53,529 nucleotides of DNA from an uncultured Oscillospiraceae bacterium (GTDB taxonomy: Bacteria > Bacillota > Clostridia > Oscillospirales > Oscillospiraceae), in the NCBI GenBank assembly GCA_947630785.1, contig CANRIW010000011.1:1-53529 (forward strand). The letters are read 5' to 3'. Each line of letters opens with the position of its first letter. The stretch's first letter is position 1. A program made the position numbers and the translations under genes. Shown one piece after another: positions 47,219-53,529 of the stretch. The notes beneath the pieces are model-generated. The model was not told the origin of the DNA. It ran no database searches and was given only the letters and a program-made list of their open reading frames with translations.

Positions 47219-48925
47219 TTACAGCTTCCACGCGGTCTGCTCAGTGTGGAGCAGATGGTGGGCCTTTTCAGACAGAGGGGCCCCGAGGTAGTCCTTGTAC
47301 AGGGCCTGCACCGACGGGTTCTCGTGGGAGAAGCGGATGGGGTTCTCCCGGTCCAGCTGGTACAGCCGCTTGCCCCGCTCCCCGGCCAGTTCGCAGCCGT
47401 CGCGGATGGGCTGGCCGCCGCCGCCGGCGCAGCCGCCGGGACAGGCCATGACCTCGATGAAGTCGTACTGGACCTCGCCCTTTTTCAGGGCGGTCATCAG
47501 CATCCTGGCGGAGGCCAGGCCGGTGGCCACGGCGATCTTCAGGGGCAGGTCCTTCACGGTGAAGGTGTACTCCCGCCAGCCCTGGAGGCCCCGCACCTCG
47601 GAGAAGGCGTCGGCGTCCGGATTATCGCCGGTGAGAAGGTAGTATGCGGAGCGGAGGGCGGCCTCCATCACGCCGCCGGTGGCGCCGAAGATGACCCCCG
47701 CGCCGGAGGCCGTGCCCAGGGGCTGGTCGAACTCCTCCTCGGGGAGGGCGGCTACGTCGGTGCCCCGGAGCAGACGGCCCAACTCACGGGTGGTGAGCAC
47801 CACGTCCACGTCTTTGGCGGCGTCGTTGACGGCCTCCACGTCGCACTCGTACTTCTTGGCGGAGCAGGGCATGACAGACACGCAGAAGATCTTTTCCGGG
47901 TCCACCTTGATCAGGTCGGCGAAGTAGCTCTTGGTCACCGCGCCGAACATCTGCTGGGGGGACTTGGCGGAGGACAGCTGGGGCACCAGCTCGGGGAACT
48001 CCAGCTTGAGGAACCGCACCCAGCCGGGGCAGCAGGAGGTGAACATGGCCTCGTTGCCCTTGCGGGTCTTGAGGTGTTCGATGAGCTCGCTGCCCTCCTC
48101 CATGATGGTCAGATCGGCGGAGAAGTTGGTGTCGAACACATAGTCCACCCCCAGAGTGCGGACGGCGGCGGCCATGCGTTTCTCGGTGGCCAGCTCCGGA
48201 GGCAGGCCGATCTCGTCCCCCCAGGCGGCCCGGACGGCGGGGGCGATCTGCACCACCACGACCTTGTCCGGGTCGGCGATGGCGGAGAGCACCCTGGCGG
48301 TGTCATCTCTGGCGGAGAGGGCCCCCACGGGGCAGTGGGTGATGCACTGGCCGCAGAGGGCGCAGTTGATGTCGTGGATGTCGACGCCGTCCCGGGTGGA
48401 GACGTGGGCGCCCCGGCCGGTGCCGGAGAACTCCCACACCTTCATGGACTGCATCCGGTCGCACACGTTGACGCAGCGCAGGCACTGGATGCACTTGCTG
48501 TTGTCCCGGATCAGGGGGAAGGTCCTGTCCCAGCGGGGAGGCAGGGGCATCTTCTCAAAGGGCTCCTCCAGCAGGTTCAGTTCCCGGGCCACATCCTGCA
48601 GAGAGCAGTTGCCGCCCCGGGGGCAGGAGGTGCAGGCCACGTTGTGCTGGGAGAGGATGAGCTGCACGTTGGTTTTCCGGGCCTGGCGGACACGGGGGGT
48701 GTCGGTGCGGACGGACATGCCCTCTTCCGCCGCGGTGTTGCAGGCGGCGGACAGCTTCTGGCTGCCCTCCACTTCCACCACGCACACCCGGCAGGCGCCC
48801 ACCTCGTTCAGGTGCTTCAGATAGCACAGGGTGGGGATGTGGACGCCGGTTTGGCGGGCGGCCTCTAAAATGGTGGTCCCCTCGGGGACGGAGACGGCTT
48901 TGCCGTTGATCGTCAGATTTACCAT
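47219..48925 (-). CDS. hydA: [FeFe] hydrogenase catalytic subunit, NAD-linked type (HydA/HndD)
   Basis: 568 aa. Order: [2Fe-2S] plant-type domain (CYLKHLNEVGACRVC), His-Cys3 cluster (HNVACTSCPRGGNC), two [4Fe-4S] clusters (CIQCLRCVNVC, CALCGQCITHC), then the H-cluster domain with motifs TSCCPGW (~298), MPCSAKKYE (~351) and ACPGGCAGGGGQP (~491), and a C-terminal small-subunit tail. All four H-cluster Cys are present; the second motif has Ser where Thr is usual. It makes or uses H2, usually with ferredoxin and NADH in a bifurcating complex. It overlaps its partner gene by seven bases. Confidence 0.97.
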   Translation of the reverse strand: MVNLTINGKAVSVPEGTTILEAARQTGVHIPTLCYLKHLNEVGACRVCVVEVEGSQKLSAACNTAAEEGMSVRTDTPRVRQARKTNVQLILSQHNVACTSCPRGGNCSLQDVARELNLLEEPFEKMPLPPRWDRTFPLIRDNSKCIQCLRCVNVCDRMQSMKVWEFSGTGRGAHVSTRDGVDIHDINCALCGQCITHCPVGALSARDDTARVLSAIADPDKVVVVQIAPAVRAAWGDEIGLPPELATEKRMAAAVRTLGVDYVFDTNFSADLTIMEEGSELIEHLKTRKGNEAMFTSCCPGWVRFLKLEFPELVPQLSSAKSPQQMFGAVTKSYFADLIKVDPEKIFCVSVMPCSAKKYECDVEAVNDAAKDVDVVLTTRELGRLLRGTDVAALPEEEFDQPLGTASGAGVIFGATGGVMEAALRSAYYLLTGDNPDADAFSEVRGLQGWREYTFTVKDLPLKIAVATGLASARMLMTALKKGEVQYDFIEVMACPGGCAGGGGQPIRDGCELAGERGKRLYQLDRENPIRFSHENPSVQALYKDYLGAPLSEKAHHLLHTEQTAWKL

Positions 48926-50742
48926 TGCTCGGACCTCCCTCCGCGAAACGCGCCCAGGCCGTAGTGGTCGCACCGCAGGCAGCGGGAGCACTCCTGCCGC
49001 GCCTCCTGCTCGGTCATGTTCAGTTCCATCAGGTCAAAGTCGTCCCTGCGCTCCTCGGCCCGGCGCTCGGACAGGTTCACCCGGCCCCAGGGGCCCAGGG
49101 AGGCGCTGGCCGCGGCGGGGACGGACACCGCCCGGGGCAGCCTGTGCTCAAAGCCCAGGTATTTGTCGATATTGGCGGCGGCGGTCTTGCCGGCCTCCAC
49201 GGCCCGGATGACGGTGGAGGGGCCGCTGGCGCAGTCGCCGCCGGAGAACACGCCGTCCACCTCGGTCAGGGTGCCGGTGTCGCTCTGGATGTTGTTCCGG
49301 CGGGTGGGGACGCCCTCGGCGGCGAAGGGGGCGGAGTCCACCACCTGGCCGATGGCGCCGATGACCACGTCGCACTCGATGCGGACCTCGTCCCGGTCGG
49401 CCCTGGCGGGCTTGGGACGGCCGCCGTCGTAGGCGCCGGGGATCTGGGGCTGGACCACCAGCGCGGCCACCTTGCCGCTCCCGTCGGTCTCCACCCGGAC
49501 GGGGGCCATCATGGTCACCATCTCGCAGTGCTCGGCGATGGCGCCCTCCACCTCCTCGGCCAGGGCGGTCATGTCGGCCTGGCGGCGGCGGTAGACGCAC
49601 TGGACGCTCCTGGCGCCCAGCCGCATGGCGGTGCGGGTGCAGTCCATGGCCACGTTGCCGCCGCCCACGATGACCACCCGCTTGCCCTTCAGATCGGGGG
49701 CCTGGCCGTCGCCCATGGCCCGGAGCAGCTCCACGGCGGACAGCACGTTCTCCGCGTCGTCCCCGGGGACGCCCAGGGGCCGGTAGGAGTGGGCGCCGAT
49801 GGCCAGATAGACCGCGTCGAACTCCCCTTTCAGCCACTGGAAGGTGCCGCCGGTGACGGAGACGTCGGTATGTACCTCCACGCCGGTGGAGAGGATGGCG
49901 TCGATGTCGCCGTCCAGATACTTGTCGGGCAGGCGGTAGCGGGGGATGCCGTAGCGCATCATGCCGCCCAGCTTATTGCGCTGCTCGAACACGGTGACAC
50001 TGTGGCCCATCAGCCGCAGATAGTAGGCGGCGGTGAGGCCGGAGGGGCCGCCGCCCACCACGGCCACCTTCTTGCCAGTGTCCGCCATGGGGGTGGGGGC
50101 GGGCACGTCGCCGGCCTTGTCCACGGCCATGCGCTTGATGCCCCGGATGTTCACCGCGTCGTCCACCATGTTCCGGCGGCAGCGGTGCTCGCAGGGGTGC
50201 TCGCACACCAGAGCGCAGGCGGCGGGGAAGGGATTGTCCTCCCGGATGAGGCGCACCGCGTCGGCATACCGGCCGGCCTTGGTCAGGGCGATATAGCCGG
50301 GGATGTCCACGTGGGCGGGGCAGCCGGCCTTGCAGGGCACCGGCTCGAAGGCGGCGGTGCAGCGGCCGGCCTCCACATGGGAGCGGAAGTCGCCCTCAAA
50401 GGCATTCATGCTGCCCAGCAGCGAGCGGGCGGCCTCGGAGCCGATGACGCAGTCGGCGCTGTCGGCGATGGCAGAGGCCAGGGAGCGGAGCAGGGTCAGG
50501 TCGCCGGCGGTGCCCTGGCCGTCCAGGATACGGTCCAGGATGGCGGAGAGCTGCCGCAGTCCCACCCGGCAGGGGACGCATTTGCCGCAGCTCTGGGACA
50601 GGCACAGCTTCACAAAGGCCGCCGCCTGCTCCACCGGGCAATTGGAGGCGGGAGCCACCGCGCCCCGGCGGGCCAGGTCGTCGTACAGCCCCCTGATGGC
50701 GGTCTCGGCGCTGCCCTCCCGAATGATGTCCAAACGATTCAA
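48919..50742 (-). CDS. NuoF-like Fe-S/GltD-like fusion, hydrogenase partner
   Basis: 607 aa. The N-terminal part has the NuoF iron-sulfur site SCGKCVPCRVG (~51) and a helical end, without the FMN/NADH domain of NuoF. The middle has the GltD-type Cys series (CKAGCPAHVDIPGY, CEHPCEHRC), then FAD site GGGPSGL (~227) and NAD(P) site GGGNVAMDC (~365), with GDCASGPSTV at the second FAD contact. The C-terminus adds CSRCLRCDHYG, a further cluster. It probably carries electrons between NAD(P)H and the hydrogenase, replacing HydB. TTG start 50742 with AAAGGAGG eight bases upstream; a longer ATG start lacks a site. Confidence 0.9.
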   Translation of the reverse strand: MNRLDIIREGSAETAIRGLYDDLARRGAVAPASNCPVEQAAAFVKLCLSQSCGKCVPCRVGLRQLSAILDRILDGQGTAGDLTLLRSLASAIADSADCVIGSEAARSLLGSMNAFEGDFRSHVEAGRCTAAFEPVPCKAGCPAHVDIPGYIALTKAGRYADAVRLIREDNPFPAACALVCEHPCEHRCRRNMVDDAVNIRGIKRMAVDKAGDVPAPTPMADTGKKVAVVGGGPSGLTAAYYLRLMGHSVTVFEQRNKLGGMMRYGIPRYRLPDKYLDGDIDAILSTGVEVHTDVSVTGGTFQWLKGEFDAVYLAIGAHSYRPLGVPGDDAENVLSAVELLRAMGDGQAPDLKGKRVVIVGGGNVAMDCTRTAMRLGARSVQCVYRRRQADMTALAEEVEGAIAEHCEMVTMMAPVRVETDGSGKVAALVVQPQIPGAYDGGRPKPARADRDEVRIECDVVIGAIGQVVDSAPFAAEGVPTRRNNIQSDTGTLTEVDGVFSGGDCASGPSTVIRAVEAGKTAAANIDKYLGFEHRLPRAVSVPAAASASLGPWGRVNLSERRAEERRDDFDLMELNMTEQEARQECSRCLRCDHYGLGAFRGGRSEQW

Positions 50743-50860
50743 GTATGCTGCCTCCTTTTCAAAATTGAGTGAAGCGGAGAGACAAGGCCGGGACAACCCG
50801 TCTCTCACAGAAAAATTGCCTAAAAATCACAGAAAATCCACAGGATTTTGCCGCTATTCC
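50743..50860 (-). promoter_or_regulatory. Hydrogenase leader with inverted and direct repeats
   Basis: AAAATCC-ACA-GGATTTT (50833-50849) is a perfect 7-3-7 palindrome. On the minus strand TTTTCTGTGA occurs twice nearby. The ~120-base leader may hold an operator (redox or iron regulator) or an RNA hairpin. No Rex consensus (TTGTGAAA...TTTCACAA) is seen. Confidence 0.45.
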
Positions 50861-50865
50861 ACAAA

Positions 50866-50894
50866 ATTATATCGGGAAGACGGCCTTCTGTCAA
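50866..50894 (-). promoter_or_regulatory. Promoter of the hydrogenase operon
   Basis: TTGACA, 17 bases, TATAAT on the minus strand, full consensus. Confidence 0.92.
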
Positions 50895-50979
50895 TATACG
50901 TTCTTCGGAGCGGCGGGAAAAGTTTTGCGGCGGGGCCAAGGAGAGAAAAACGCCGGGAAAGCCGGGATCAGGGCTGGCT

Positions 50980-51003
50980 TTTTATCACAAAAGCTGATAT
51001 ACT
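50980..51003 (+). promoter_or_regulatory. Probable promoter of the HAD-acetyltransferase genes
   Basis: TATACT at 50998-51003 with a weak upstream -35 region (TGGCTT) at about 17 bases. Confidence 0.5.
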
Positions 51004-51034
51004 GTCCTCAGAGAAGCGAAAGGGGGCAGGGCCT

Positions 51035-51853
51035 TTGGCCGCGCTGGGCGATAAACGGCTGTTCCTGCTGGACATGGACGGCACCATCTATCTGGACGAG
51101 GACCTGTTCCCCGGCACCAAGCCCTTCCTGGAGGCGGTGAGGGCCCGGGGGGGACGGTATCTGTTCCTCACCAACAACTCCTCCCGGGGCGTGGACGCCT
51201 ACATCGAAAAGCTGGGCCGGATGGGGGTGGAATCCTCCCAGGAGGACTTCCTCACCTCGGTGGACGCACTCATCGCCCATCTGCGGGGGAGGGAGCCCTA
51301 TCGCCTCTGTTACGTGTTCGGCACCGAGAGCTTCCGCGCCCAGCTGAAAGAGGCCGGCGTCCCCGTGACGGCGGAGCGCTCCGATGAGGTGGACTGCCTG
51401 CTGATCGGCTTCGACACCGAGCTGACCTTTCAGAAGCTGGAGGACGCCTGCATCCTCCTGAACCGGGGGGTGGACTTCATCGCCACCAACCCGGACTGGG
51501 TTTGCCCCACCTGGTACGGCTCGGTGCCCGACTGCGGCAGCGTCTGCGAGATGCTGTGGCGTGCCACCGGACGGCGGCCCCTGGTCATCGGCAAGCCGAG
51601 GCCCGCCATGGTGGAGCTGGCCATGGAGCGCACCGGCTTCTCTCCGGAACAGACTTTGGTGGTGGGGGACCGGCTGTACACCGACATCGCCGCCGGGGTC
51701 AACGCCGGGGTGGACGCCGCCTTCGTCCTCTCCGGGGAAGGGACCCTGGCCGACCTGGAGCGGAGCGAGGTGAGGCCCGCCTGGGTGTTCAACGACATCG
51801 CCGCCCTCCACGCCGCCTGGGCGGGGGAGGAGTCAAAGGAGAGATGGAAATGA
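51035..51853 (+). CDS. HAD-IIA family phosphatase (NagD-like)
   Basis: 272 aa. HAD motif I LFLLDMDGTIYL (~9-20), motif II LTNNSS (~45), the C2-type cap between, motif III Lys in GKPRPAMVELA and motif IV VVGDRLYTDIAAG. The family dephosphorylates small phosphates such as nucleotides or p-nitrophenyl phosphate; YutF/NagD are relatives. A TTG at 51035 is taken as start because AAAGGGGG lies nine bases upstream and no ATG lies before motif I. It overlaps the next gene by ATGA. Confidence 0.9.
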   Translation: MAALGDKRLFLLDMDGTIYLDEDLFPGTKPFLEAVRARGGRYLFLTNNSSRGVDAYIEKLGRMGVESSQEDFLTSVDALIAHLRGREPYRLCYVFGTESFRAQLKEAGVPVTAERSDEVDCLLIGFDTELTFQKLEDACILLNRGVDFIATNPDWVCPTWYGSVPDCGSVCEMLWRATGRRPLVIGKPRPAMVELAMERTGFSPEQTLVVGDRLYTDIAAGVNAGVDAAFVLSGEGTLADLERSEVRPAWVFNDIAALHAAWAGEESKERWK

Positions 51854-52473
51854 CAAACGGGGAGCGCCGGGACCGGGGCATGGTCTACGTGGCCGACGAG
51901 ACGGCCTTCGCGGAGATGGCGGAGTGCAGGAAGAAGCTGAAAAAGCTGAACGAACTGGACCGCTGGGAGTATGAGCGGATCAACGCCGCCGCCAGGGAGG
52001 TCATCCCGGACTCTCAAAACCTGTCCGTGATCCCGCCCTTCTACTGCGAGTACGGCACCCACATCAGGATCGGGCGGAATTTCTTCGCCAACTACAACTG
52101 CGTGCTCATCGACGTGGCCCCCATCGTCATCGGGGACAACTGCCTGTTCGGGCCCAACGTGTCCATCTATACGGCAGGGCACCCCGTCCACCCCGCCACC
52201 CGGAACAGCGGCTACGAGTACGGCAGAGGGGTGACCATCGGGGACAACGTGTGGGTCGGCGGCAGCGTCATCATCGTGCCGGGGGTGCATATCGGCAGCA
52301 ACGCCGTCATCGGCGCGGGGAGCGTGGTCACCGCCGACATCCCGGACATGGTGGTGGCGGCGGGGAACCCCTGCCGGGTGATCCGGCCCATCACCGACGA
52401 GGACCGCCGGTTTTTCTACAAGAGAGAGCCCATCGACGACGAGGCCTGGGAGATCATCTCCGGCGGTGTGTGA
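51850..52473 (+). CDS. Maltose/galactoside O-acetyltransferase family protein
   Basis: 207 aa. The Mac N-terminal helix region is followed by hexapeptide beta-helix: PPFYCEYGTHIRIGRNFFANYNCVLIDVAPI, the catalytic His in YTAGHPVHP (~101), VWVGGSVIIVPGVHIG and AGNPCRVIR, the standard LacA/Maa layout. It acetylates sugars with acetyl-CoA. The ATG at 51850 has AAAGGAG eight bases upstream; the ATG at 51844 is too close to that site. It is coupled to the HAD gene. Confidence 0.93.
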   Translation: MTNGERRDRGMVYVADETAFAEMAECRKKLKKLNELDRWEYERINAAAREVIPDSQNLSVIPPFYCEYGTHIRIGRNFFANYNCVLIDVAPIVIGDNCLFGPNVSIYTAGHPVHPATRNSGYEYGRGVTIGDNVWVGGSVIIVPGVHIGSNAVIGAGSVVTADIPDMVVAAGNPCRVIRPITDEDRRFFYKREPIDDEAWEIISGGV

Positions 52474-52501
52474 CCGAACGATCAAGTGAGGAGGAAAACC
52501 G

Positions 52502-53332
52502 ATGAAAAAGCACAGTCTGCTCAGAGCCGCCTTGATGGCCCCCGCCGCCGCGGCGGGCGTCTACCTGCTGTCCCTCCGGGGCAGAAGAGACCACCCCGCC
52601 TGGGAGACCCTCCGCCGGTACCGCTATGCCCACCGGGGGCTCCACGACAGGGAGCTGGGCGTCCCGGAGAACTCCCTGGCCGCCTTTCGCCGGGCGGTGG
52701 AGCACGGCTTCGGCGCGGAACTGGACGTCCACCTGACGAGGGACGGCCGGCTGGCGGTCATCCACGACAACTCCCTGCTTCGCACCGCCGGGGCAGACGT
52801 GAAGGCGTCGGAGTCCACGGCGGAGGAACTGTCCCAGTACCGCCTGGAGGGGACGGAGGAGAAGATCCCCTTCCTGGAGGAGGTGCTGCCCATCTTCGAG
52901 GGCAGGGCCCCCCTCATCGTGGAGCTGAAGGTGGACGGCAACAACGACGCCCTCTGTCAGACCGCGGTCGATATGCTGGACCGCTTCCAGGTGGACTACT
53001 GCGTCGAGTCCTTCCACCCCGGTGCGGTGCGCTGGCTGAAAGAGCACCGGCCCGACATCTGCCGGGGCCAGCTCAGCGAGGACTTTTTGAAGAGCGGCGG
53101 CACCAACATGGGCCCCTTCGCCGACTTTGCCATGACCCATCTGCTGCTGGACTGCGTCACCCGGCCCGACTTCATCGCCTACGACTGGCATGGCCGGGAG
53201 GGACTGTCCCCCCGGCTGGCCCGGAGCCTCTGGGGGGTCCAGGAGGTGAGCTGGACCGTCCGGGACCGGGAGACCATGGAGCGGCTGGAGCGAGAGGGCA
53301 GCCTCATCATCTTTGAGAATTTCATTCCGTGA
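52502..53332 (+). CDS. Glycerophosphodiester phosphodiesterase
   Basis: 276 aa. An N-terminal helix (~5-25, LLRAALMAPAAAAGVYLLSL) anchors or secretes it. The catalytic barrel has AHRGLHD (first His/Arg), PENSLAAF (metal Glu), AELDVHLTRDGRLAVIHD (Glu, Asp and general-acid His), and VELKV, SFHPGAVRWLK and WTV near the end. It cleaves glycerophosphodiesters to glycerol 3-phosphate and an alcohol. GTGAGGAGG precedes the ATG. Confidence 0.93.
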   Translation: MKKHSLLRAALMAPAAAAGVYLLSLRGRRDHPAWETLRRYRYAHRGLHDRELGVPENSLAAFRRAVEHGFGAELDVHLTRDGRLAVIHDNSLLRTAGADVKASESTAEELSQYRLEGTEEKIPFLEEVLPIFEGRAPLIVELKVDGNNDALCQTAVDMLDRFQVDYCVESFHPGAVRWLKEHRPDICRGQLSEDFLKSGGTNMGPFADFAMTHLLLDCVTRPDFIAYDWHGREGLSPRLARSLWGVQEVSWTVRDRETMERLEREGSLIIFENFIP

Positions 53333-53345
53333 GAGGGGAATCAAA

Positions 53346-53370
53346 ACCACCGGTTGGACCGGTGGTTTGA
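53346..53370 (+). terminator. Terminator after the phosphodiesterase gene
   Basis: Stem AACCACCGGT-TGG-ACCGGTGGTT 13 bases after the stop, followed by TGAC (weak T-run). Confidence 0.65.
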
Positions 53371-53529
53371 CAAGACACTATAAGGGACTATCTTCTGATG
53401 TTGACCACATAAATACGCGCTTACTATATAGAGGGGCCGGCGTGAGCCGGCCCCTCAGTCTGTCGAAAAAGTCTGCCTAGAGGCAGACTTTTTTGCATAG
53501 ATGAGGTAAAATGGGAATGAGGTGAGAGA
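53371..53529. other. Gene-free end with two strong hairpins
   Basis: GAGGGGCCGGC/GCCGGCCCCTC (53431-53456) and AAAAAGTCTGCC/GGCAGACTTTTTT (53466-53494), the second a bidirectional intrinsic terminator. TTGACC (53401) and TATATA (53425), 18 apart, are a possible weak promoter. No coding gene is seen up to the window end. Confidence 0.6.

Noticed and set aside
48925-50772. 615-codon plus-strand frame opposite the hydrogenase partner
   Set aside because: Antisense artefact of GC-rich codons; the minus strand has clear FAD, NAD and Fe-S motifs.
50743-50894. Rex operator at the hydrogenase promoter
   Set aside because: No TTGTGAAA...TTTCACAA-like palindrome; only TTGTGGAA without the second arm.
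53401-53494. Small RNA gene at the right end
   Set aside because: The possible promoter has an 18-base spacer and poor -10, and its start would fall inside the first hairpin; too weak to call.

Overview
The window is chromosomal DNA from a GC-rich, strictly anaerobic Gram-positive bacterium of the Clostridia, most likely a gut Oscillospiraceae relative (Flavonifractor, Pseudoflavonifractor or Intestinimonas type). This placement is inferred from a T-box leader, AGGAGG ribosome sites, an S-layer-homology (SLH) surface protein, an [FeFe] hydrogenase, a reverse rubrerythrin and 2-hydroxyacyl-CoA dehydratase-type proteins. No 16S rRNA is present, so the genus is not fixed. Promoters are easy to read: about fifteen sigma-A-like promoters have a 17-base spacer.

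Layout. 1-450: the end of an rRNA operon (23S 3' end, tRNA-Glu, 5S, terminator), with the tRNA unusually placed between 23S and 5S. 534-5800: on the minus strand, a Cys-rich SLH lipoprotein and a T-box-controlled cysE-cysS operon. 5900-12580: an asymmetric heterodimeric ABC exporter, a small helical protein and recD2.

12642-25568: a tightly packed, one-directional block of about 20 phage-derived genes of the PBSX (xtm/xkd) type: terminase, decoration-like protein, capsid, portal, protease, connectors, contractile sheath, tube, tail chaperone, LysM/hub/spike/baseplate J and I. It has no integrase, repressor, replication, lysis, tail-fibre or recognisable tape-measure gene. The head genes are in an unusual order (capsid before portal and protease), and the small terminase subunit appears to lack its DNA-binding half. 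The tail chaperone gene has a -1 frameshift site (A AAA AAA) followed by a candidate pseudoknot. The base composition looks like that of the host, so the block resembles a domesticated particle or a gene-transfer-agent-like element more than a fresh prophage.

25649-34921: a strongly promoted, strongly terminated structured RNA of about 290 nt, an mreB-family gene, an ohrR-rlmA pair, an MFS transporter, a four-gene operon joining a TtcA-like tRNA thiolase to ATP-driven dehydratase/activase-type Fe-S proteins, a phosphoribosyltransferase and a repeat-rich lipoprotein. 35014-41422: an ABC transporter with an XRE regulator, an SPFH protein with a ribbon-helix-helix protein under a perfect palindromic operator, a Gfo/Idh/MocA oxidoreductase and a DUF2975-YozG pair.

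41518-45053: a more AT-rich accessory stretch with a DUF262-DUF1524 (GmrSD-like) putative defence gene, XRE and excisionase-like proteins and a small zinc-membrane protein. An orphan RelB antitoxin lies between two copies of the 3' end of the rubrerythrin gene. 45393-53332: oxygen-defence and redox genes (reverse rubrerythrin, ferredoxin-type aldo/keto reductase, [FeFe] hydrogenase with a NuoF/GltD-like partner), followed by HAD phosphatase, acetyltransferase and glycerophosphodiesterase genes. The window ends in three hairpins.
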